Origin: an uncultured Akkermansia sp. | Lineage (GTDB): Bacteria; Verrucomicrobiota; Verrucomicrobiia; Verrucomicrobiales; Akkermansiaceae | Length of the DNA stretch: 18,367 bases | Direction of reading: 5' to 3' | NCBI GenBank assembly: GCA_904502165.1 | Contig: CAJGDB010000028.1 | Location: forward strand, 1-18,367 | In this document: positions 13,942-18,367 of the stretch, piece by piece | How the letters are laid out: every line of letters begins with the position of its first letter | Position numbering within the stretch: position 1 is the first letter of the stretch | Program-made: the position numbers and the translations under genes | Notes under the pieces: generated by a model | Told to the model about the DNA's origin: nothing | The model's input: the letters and a program-made list of their open reading frames with translations, nothing else | Database searches by the model: none

Positions 13942-16173
13942 TTACATCTGTGAACGGAAAAGTTCTGCCTGGTCCTGCAGCAGAGCGAATGAATGGCGCA
14001 CCATGGCCCGTGTTTCATTCAGCAGGTTCAGGTAAAGGATACCATTACGCATATCCATCACATCCTCCTCGGCGCGGATGAGGTGCTCGCGGATGCACTG
14101 GGCAAACTCCTGCTTCAGGTCACCAGACTGCGCCATCATTTCCTCAATGCCGGCACCGCCGTCACTCTGCAATTTGAGCGAAAGACCGGGGAAGCAGGCA
14201 GAAATGCGGTCGCTCATAGAGAGAAGGTCGCGCCCCTGCTCCGCTGTCAGCCCCACGTGGTTGTTATCAATATGCTTGTAGGCAGCCTTCACCACCGTGA
14301 GCAGGCATTCAGCCACATGGAGACTGTTCTCATGCAGACGCAGAACCAGCTGCCCCTTATCGTACATGCGGGCGGGCAGCGTCTGCAGGCAAGGAAGAAT
14401 CTGGTCCTCCTGCACGGCCACCAGGGTGCGGTTCAGCTCACGAGCCTTCTTCCGCAGGCGCTTCAACGCACTGTAATCCTCAGCCAGCAGAGCCTTCACC
14501 GCTGCGCGGTAAATACCATAAGCACGCCCTAAGCGGTTCACGGAATTCTCACCTAGTTCAAGCATTACGGCAGGGGAATCCAGATTGAGTTCCGGCAGTG
14601 CTTCCGCATTCTTACGGCGGTGCAGATAGGCCGATTTCACCAGAATGCCGCCAGCCACCAGAAGCATGGCACCCACACCCCACATACCGCCGGACATCAT
14701 TACCGATGCCGTCATACCGGCAGCCAGGAATGCAAGCAGACCCGTCGTGAACCAACCGCCGATAACCACCATCACGCCCGTAATGCGGTACACGGCGCTG
14801 TCACGCCCCCAGGCGCGGTCAGCCAGAGAGGAACCCATGGCTACCATGAAGGTCACATAGGTTGTGGAAAGCGGCAATTTGAGCGAAGTAGCCAGCGAAA
14901 TGAGCAGGGCAGAAATCGTCAGGTTCACCGAAGCACGCACCATGTCAAAGGCCGTGCCGTCATCCTCTGTCAGCTCCAGCGGCTGGAAGCGGCGGCTCAC
15001 AAAGCGAGCCAGGGGTTCCGGCGTCATGCGGGTCAGGAAGCGGGAGACATTCAGTGCCCAGCGCACCGCCGCACGAGCAGGCAGGCAGGAGCCGAAGCGT
15101 TCCTTGCTCACACCATTGCTGCGGGCCAGCTTCACCTCTGTCTCCGTCACCGTACGGGCCTTTTTAGAAAAGATGAGTGCCAGCACCATGACACCGCCGG
15201 CCGCCAGCAGATAGGCCAGATTCGCCTGAACCGGCTCGGCCAGGGAACCCATGCGGAGGCTCTCCAGCGAGCCACCGGCAGCCACATGAGCACTCGCAAT
15301 ATGGTACGAGGATTCAGCCGCCATGAACACACCGATGAAGTTCACCAGGTCATTGCCTGCAAAAGCCAGCGCCAGCGCACAGGTACCGGCCAGCACTGTG
15401 ATACGCAGAGTATTCACCCGCAGGGCATACTGCAGGATAAAAGACACCACGAACCACATCAGCAGAGTACCCAGCACCACCAGACCGAGATGGCTGTTCA
15501 GCCAGGCCAGCAGCCCGGGGGTCACCACCGTACTGTGCTTCAAGCCCTTGAACACGGCAAAGTAGCTGATAGCCGTGAGCGAAGCCGCACACCACAGCGG
15601 ACCGACATACTTATACACCTGCTGATAACGGAAGCTGAACAGCAGGCGGGAGAACCACATCACCACACAGCCGCAGGTAAAAGCCACAGCCACCGAGCAG
15701 AAAATACCGGAAATGATGGTGAGCGCCTTCGAGCTGTTGATGTACTCTCCCAGGCTCTGCGCTACATCTGCCCCGCCTTCATGCATGGTGAACAGGGCCA
15801 CAGCCACCGCCGCGCCCAGCAACTCAAACACCAGCGACACCGTGGTCGAGGTAGGCAGACCAAAGGTGTTGAACAAATCCAGCAGGATGACATCCGTCAG
15901 CATCACCGCAAGGAAAAGTATCATCACTCCATGGAAAGAAAATTGCGCTGGCACAAACACGCCGCTGCGGGCAATTTCCATCATGCCGCCGGAAAGCGAT
16001 GCACCCAGCACAATACCCACGGCTGCCACCGCCAGTACCACACCGCGGCGCGCCGCATTGCACCCCACCGCAGAGTTCAGGAAATTGGCCGCGTCGTTCG
16101 ACACGCCCACCACCAGATCAAACACCGCCAGCAGGAGCAGAATGCCTAGTATTGCTATATACATTTCGTTCAT
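13942..16173 (-). CDS. PiT family phosphate permease fused to a PhoU-like domain
   Basis: This is an inner-membrane low-affinity inorganic phosphate transporter. The 743-residue protein has the duplicated PiT signature: GVSNDAANFLNSAVG at 23-37 and FAGNDLVNFIGVF at 271-283. Each half also has a serine-threonine loop (LPTSTTVS near 107-113, LPLSTTYV near 433-440). The membrane part ends at about 515. From about 540 to the end is a soluble helical domain like PhoU/DUF47, which in other bacteria is a separate protein tuning phosphate transport; here it is fused. The start at 16173 was chosen because CAGG lies a few bases upstream and MNEMYIAILGILLLL begins the family sequence; an in-frame ATG at 16191 is less likely. 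A 16-bp palindrome shared with the PhoB-like locus lies about 50 bp upstream, so phosphate control is likely. Confidence 0.9.
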   Translation of the reverse strand: MNEMYIAILGILLLLAVFDLVVGVSNDAANFLNSAVGCNAARRGVVLAVAAVGIVLGASLSGGMMEIARSGVFVPAQFSFHGVMILFLAVMLTDVILLDLFNTFGLPTSTTVSLVFELLGAAVAVALFTMHEGGADVAQSLGEYINSSKALTIISGIFCSVAVAFTCGCVVMWFSRLLFSFRYQQVYKYVGPLWCAASLTAISYFAVFKGLKHSTVVTPGLLAWLNSHLGLVVLGTLLMWFVVSFILQYALRVNTLRITVLAGTCALALAFAGNDLVNFIGVFMAAESSYHIASAHVAAGGSLESLRMGSLAEPVQANLAYLLAAGGVMVLALIFSKKARTVTETEVKLARSNGVSKERFGSCLPARAAVRWALNVSRFLTRMTPEPLARFVSRRFQPLELTEDDGTAFDMVRASVNLTISALLISLATSLKLPLSTTYVTFMVAMGSSLADRAWGRDSAVYRITGVMVVIGGWFTTGLLAFLAAGMTASVMMSGGMWGVGAMLLVAGGILVKSAYLHRRKNAEALPELNLDSPAVMLELGENSVNRLGRAYGIYRAAVKALLAEDYSALKRLRKKARELNRTLVAVQEDQILPCLQTLPARMYDKGQLVLRLHENSLHVAECLLTVVKAAYKHIDNNHVGLTAEQGRDLLSMSDRISACFPGLSLKLQSDGGAGIEEMMAQSGDLKQEFAQCIREHLIRAEEDVMDMRNGILYLNLLNETRAMVRHSFALLQDQAELFRSQM

Positions 16174-16221
16174 ACGACCTGAGTCTACCACACCCGCTAC
16201 CGCCCTTGCACGCTTTCTATT

Positions 16222-16237
16222 GTGACTTTTCAGTCAC
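16222..16237. promoter_or_regulatory. candidate Pho operator upstream of PiT
   Basis: GTGACT-TTTC-AGTCAC is a perfect 6+4+6 inverted repeat. On the PiT strand it is followed by AATAG. The same arms occur twice at 18122-18160 between the PhoB-like gene and its divergent neighbour, which suggests a shared regulator. Confidence 0.55.
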
Positions 16238-16290
16238 GTACAATATGGCGTTTCTGACACATAGGGATTGAATAAAGAACAGGGAGGCTC

Positions 16291-16470
16291 ATGCAGCATT
16301 CCACACGCCTGAACCTTGCAGCTGTCACCTCATGCCGGGAGTGGGCACAAATACTACGCCTACCCGCTGGGCACCCTCACTGCCGCAGCCATCGGGTGGT
16401 TTCCCTGCCCACCGGCCTCACCTGCCGGCTTATCGAATCCTGCACCTCCCGGATAGGAGAATCCTCCTGA
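16291..16470 (+). CDS. possible small protein, 59 residues
   Basis: An ATG at 16291 is preceded by AGGGAGG (16281-16287), one of the better ribosome binding sites in the window, with TACAAT and the candidate Pho palindrome farther upstream. The product begins MQHSTRLNLAAVTSC and has four cysteines spread over its length, no membrane segment and no recognised domain. Codon choice (ATA, CTA) is unlike the neighbouring genes, which favour CTG and ATC. It could be a real small protein divergent from PiT or a chance frame in a degraded region. Confidence 0.3.
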   Translation: MQHSTRLNLAAVTSCREWAQILRLPAGHPHCRSHRVVSLPTGLTCRLIESCTSRIGESS

Positions 16471-16488
16471 GCATCACCTTTCCATTCT

Positions 16489-16521
16489 ATGCAAAACAGG
16501 AATCCAATTCCTGTTTTGCAT
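16489..16521. repeat. 33-bp palindrome, copy 1
   Basis: ATGCAAAACAGGAAT, a CCA spacer, then the exact reverse complement of the arm: 15-bp arms with a 3-base centre. ATTTTTTTG follows, so on the plus strand it could also end transcription. It differs from copy 2 at one arm position and at the matching position of the other arm. Confidence 0.8.
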
Positions 16522-16551
16522 ATTTTTTTGCCAGAAGATTGGCTGTTTTTT

Positions 16552-16584
16552 ATGCAAAACGGGAATCCAATTCCCGTTTTGCAT
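16552..16584. repeat. 33-bp palindrome, copy 2
   Basis: The layout is as in copy 1, 63 bp further on, with ATGCAAAACGGGAAT as the arm. The A-to-G change in one arm is matched by T-to-C in the other, so the perfect pairing is kept. It lies 20 bp before the truncated ATPase frame. Confidence 0.8.
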
Positions 16585-16604
16585 GATTTTCCCACATTTG
16601 AGAC

Positions 16605-17354
16605 TTGACTATCAGCGACATCAACGAGCTTTATAACCGCATCTGGCGAGGCGGATACCCCGCATTGCACCGCAATCTCAACCGCAATCTGAATCACTAC
16701 TTTGATTCTTACTTACAGACTTATCTGGAGCGAGATGTGCAGGCACTTACCCAGGTAGGCGACAAAGGGGCCTTTATGGCGCTGATGCAATCAGCAGCAG
16801 CTCGCACGGGGCAGCAGCTGGTATACGCAGACATAGCCAAAGATGCCGGTATCAGCCCCAAAACAGCGAAGAACTGGCTCTCTATTCTGGAAACAAGCGG
16901 CATCATCACCCTGTTGCCGCCCTACGCTACCAATACCATTAAGCGCCTCAGCAGGTCGCCAAAACTCTATTTCATGGATACTGGATTGTGCGCCTGGCTT
17001 GGCAACTGGACATCCGCCGCTTCGCTGCAAAGCGGAGCCGTGAGCGGAGCCATTCTGGAAACCTGGGTATTCGGGCAGCTTTACAGAGCCCTGGGCAGCC
17101 GAGGTCTGCGAGCCAGCCTCTGCTACTACCGCGACAGCAACGGTAATGAGGTGGATTTTCTGCTCGAATGTGACAACAAAATCTACCCCATGGAAGTGAA
17201 ACGCAGCAGCAGCCCTACCGCAGGGGACTTGAAAGCCGTGGCAAGCATACCCACTGGTAAAGCAGAAATGCAGCCGGGCATTGTTCTCTGCACCGCCCGT
17301 GAAATGTTTTCTCTGGGCCACGGGCACAAAGCTTTCCCTATCTCAGCCATGTAA
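16605..17354 (+). pseudogene. truncated ATPase, DUF4143 C-terminal half only
   Basis: The 249 codons match the C-terminal half of the AAA_14/DUF4143 ATPase family, large proteins common in gut bacteria whose role is unclear. Visible landmarks are YLQTYLERDVQAL (36-48), ARTGQQLVYADIAKDAGIS with TAKNWLSILETSGI (66-100), a KLYFMDTGLCAWL block (120-132), GAILETWVFGQL (148-159), and a restriction-nuclease-like NEVDFLLE...YPMEVKRS with D184, E197 and K199. The N-terminal P-loop ATPase of roughly 150-200 residues is missing. The frame opens with a TTG directly after an in-frame TGA (16599-16601), and no ATPase remnant is found upstream in any frame. It is therefore probably a deletion relic. The twin palindromes just upstream may mark the junction. 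Expression as a free C-terminal domain is possible but has no visible promoter or ribosome binding site. Confidence 0.75.
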
Positions 17355-17369
17355 GGCATCAGAGGAAAA

Positions 17370-18068
17370 TCATACCCCAGAGTCGGCATCCAATGGCAGG
17401 AACGCATAGCCCACACCGCGTTCCGTAGCAATGCATTCTGAAAACATGCCCAGTTTTTTTCGCAGGCGTTTGATGTGAGTGTCAAGTGCGCGGGTCTGTG
17501 TGGTATCAGAATGCCCCAGGATGACATGCTGCAGATCGTAGCGGTCCTGCACTTTTCCAGGGTGTTCCATCATATAAGCCAGCAGCTTGAACTCTGCAGC
17601 CGTAAGCTCCAGGTTCTGCCCGTTCAGAGAAGCCTGGTGGGTAATCTTATCTAAGCACAACTCCTTGTACTGAAGCACCACCCTGGAAGCACTATTGTTC
17701 GCCCTGTGCAGGATATTGCGAACACGAAGCACAAGCTCCTTGCTACTGAACGGCTTGGTCACATAATCATCCGCCCCAATCCGCAACCCCTCCAGGCGGT
17801 CATCCAGCTCACCACGCGCCGTGAGAAACAGGGCCGGGATATTCCGGGTGGAGTCATGCTCCTTCATTTCCTGCAGAATCTCCATACCATCCATTCCAGG
17901 CAGCATCATATCCAGAATCACGCAATCGGGCAAACTGCTGCGTATCTGCTCCCAGCCCTCGGTTCCATGGTGCACCAGCGTGCAATGCCAGCCCTGCCGT
18001 TCCAGATTATAGGCAACCAGAGCCGCGATATCTTCATCATCCTCAACTATAGTGATTTGTACAGGCAT
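17370..18068 (-). CDS. OmpR/PhoB-family response regulator
   Basis: This is a 232-residue DNA-binding response regulator. The receiver domain spans 1-122, with the acidic cluster E9-D11, phosphoacceptor D53 in CVILDMMLPGMDG, T83 and K105 in DYVTKPF. An OmpR-type winged helix spans about 130-227 (LELTAAEFKLLAYMMEHPGKV, then TRALDTHIKRLRKKLG and the RGVGYAF hairpin). This is the PhoB layout. Context supports a phosphate role: a PiT permease nearby, a porin-like gene diverging from it, and matching palindromes at both places. The start at 18068 follows a TATAAT promoter; longer in-frame starts (18137) lie beyond that promoter. No sensor kinase gene follows; the next frame is a truncated ATPase on the other strand, so the regulator is an orphan here. 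PhoB is the best guess, not proven. Confidence 0.88.
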   Translation of the reverse strand: MPVQITIVEDDEDIAALVAYNLERQGWHCTLVHHGTEGWEQIRSSLPDCVILDMMLPGMDGMEILQEMKEHDSTRNIPALFLTARGELDDRLEGLRIGADDYVTKPFSSKELVLRVRNILHRANNSASRVVLQYKELCLDKITHQASLNGQNLELTAAEFKLLAYMMEHPGKVQDRYDLQHVILGHSDTTQTRALDTHIKRLRKKLGMFSECIATERGVGYAFLPLDADSGV

Positions 18069-18083
18069 ATTCTTACTCGCCTT

Positions 18084-18111
18084 ATTATACCCTCCCGGTG
18101 CAGGTATGCAA
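18084..18111 (-). promoter_or_regulatory. promoter of the PhoB-like gene
   Basis: On the minus strand TTGCAT (18111-18106), a 16-bp spacer and a perfect TATAAT (18089-18084) predict a start at about 18077, 9 nt before the ATG. The GTGACT palindrome at 18122-18137 ends 10 bp upstream of the -35. Confidence 0.7.
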
Positions 18112-18120
18112 GAAAGCGAT

Positions 18121-18138
18121 TGTGACTTAAAAGTCACA
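18121..18138. promoter_or_regulatory. candidate Pho operator, proximal to the PhoB-like gene
   Basis: TGTGACTTAAAAGTCACA has perfect 8-bp arms around AA. Its core GTGACT-N4-AGTCAC is the same as upstream of PiT. It lies between the divergent promoters of the regulator and the porin-like gene. Confidence 0.6.
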
Positions 18139-18144
18139 CATACT

Positions 18145-18160
18145 GTGACTTTTGATTCAC
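18145..18160. promoter_or_regulatory. second candidate Pho operator, imperfect
   Basis: GTGACT-TTTG-ATTCAC has one mismatched pair relative to the perfect site. It starts 23 bp after the first site, about two helical turns, so two regulator dimers could bind on one face. Confidence 0.5.
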
Positions 18161-18170
18161 TATGGAAACC

Positions 18171-18199
18171 TTGAAAATTTTCCGGCGGTGCGATTTACT
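18171..18199 (+). promoter_or_regulatory. possible promoter of the porin-like gene at the window end
   Basis: TTGAAA (18171-18176), a 17-bp spacer and the weak -10 TTTACT (18194-18199) lie 10 bp after the second palindrome, as expected for an activator-dependent promoter. The leader would be about 45 nt. Confidence 0.35.
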
Positions 18200-18250
18200 G
18201 AAGATGTCAACCACAACACAGGTTGACACCAAACAAAAGAAAAATACGAT

Positions 18251-18367
18251 ATGAAAAAGAATACCATCATGGCACTGGCCCTGGCCATCGGGGCCGCTCC
18301 GCTCTCCCAGGCATCTGATTTCAGCCTCGCCTCGCACATGAAGGATGCGTTCAAGGTATTTGACGCA
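18251..18367 (+). CDS. exported protein, start only; probable porin paralogue
   Basis: The 39 visible codons begin MKKNTIMALALAIGAAPLSQA, a clear signal peptide cut near residue 21, followed by SDFSLASHMKDAFKVFDA at the window edge. The pattern MKDAFKVFDA aligns with VKQALVVYEN near the mature N-terminus of the porin encoded at 12489-13760, so this is probably a second porin of the same group. It diverges from the PhoB-like gene behind two palindromes, which fits a phosphate-induced porin of OprO/OprP type. The gene runs off the window, so this remains a guess from about 18 mature residues. Confidence 0.5.
   Translation, partial: MKKNTIMALALAIGAAPLSQASDFSLASHMKDAFKVFDA

Larger units (their letters stand above)
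16174..16604. other. 431-bp region between PiT and the truncated ATPase
   Basis: Next to PiT lies the GTGACT palindrome (16222-16237). TACAAT at 16239-16244 abuts it on the plus strand and may be a -10 for rightward transcription. A 59-codon frame with a good ribosome binding site follows (16291-16470). Two 33-bp palindromes lie at 16489-16521 and 16552-16584, separated by a T-rich spacer. The rest shows nothing recognisable. Confidence 0.6.

Noticed and set aside
14620..16149. A 509-codon plus-strand frame over the PiT gene
   Set aside because: It is antisense to PiT and rich in H, Q, R and T without a domain; a coding shadow.
18121..18138. CRP-type binding site (TGTGA...TCACA)
   Set aside because: The half-sites are separated by 8 bases rather than the 6 of CRP sites, and the same arms recur only next to phosphate-type genes, so a different regulator is more likely.
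18223..18250. TTGACA and TACGAT with a 16-bp spacer before the last gene
   Set aside because: It would start transcription inside the coding sequence, and the next in-frame ATG would remove the positively charged start of the signal peptide.

Overview
The window looks like chromosomal DNA of a gut-type Verrucomicrobiota bacterium, most likely Akkermansia or a close relative. The clues are a protein ending in the compact PEP-CTERM tail seen in that genus (PEP, a short hydrophobic stretch, then RRRR), a PiT phosphate permease fused to a PhoU-like domain, outer-membrane porins, and a moderately GC-rich sequence using consensus-like sigma70 promoters. The genus is an inference from protein style, not from a marker gene.

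Layout. Positions 1-620 hold the end of azlC and all of azlD (branched-chain amino acid export). Positions 631-2253 hold a CCA-adding enzyme coupled to a small TM2 protein. A DJ-1/PfpI gene (minus) and dnaN (plus) diverge at about 2.8-3.0 kb. After dnaN come a terminator, a compound hairpin, and a Fic AMP-transferase gene bracketed by an exact 40-bp direct repeat. An Mrp/ApbC ATPase (minus) converges on fic over a 15-bp-stem terminator. At 6.9-8.7 kb a secreted, PEP-CTERM-tagged relative of the IdeS/Mac immunoglobulin protease (minus) diverges from an exported nitroreductase-like protein (plus).

Positions 8.7-13.8 kb form one tight operon: a structured leader, an SLC13 permease, a histidine kinase with a cyclic-nucleotide-binding-like domain, a receiver-only response regulator and an outer-membrane porin. 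This reads as a self-contained sense-and-import unit for an anionic nutrient.

Positions 13.9-18.4 kb look like a phosphate-starvation region: a PiT-PhoU permease (minus), an orphan PhoB-like regulator (minus) and the start of a second porin-like gene (plus). A 16-bp palindrome, GTGACT-N4-AGTCAC, lies upstream of PiT and is repeated twice between the regulator and the last gene, so it is a good candidate for the regulator's operator. Between PiT and the regulator lies a scar: a truncated DUF4143 ATPase preceded by two nearly identical 33-bp palindromes that differ by a compensated base pair.

Several genes (DJ-1, fic, nitroreductase, and nearly cca and the PhoB-like gene) have a good -10 box placed so that transcription should start at or within about 9 nt of the ATG. 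This suggests frequent leaderless translation. No tRNA, rRNA, CRISPR array or intact insertion sequence was seen.
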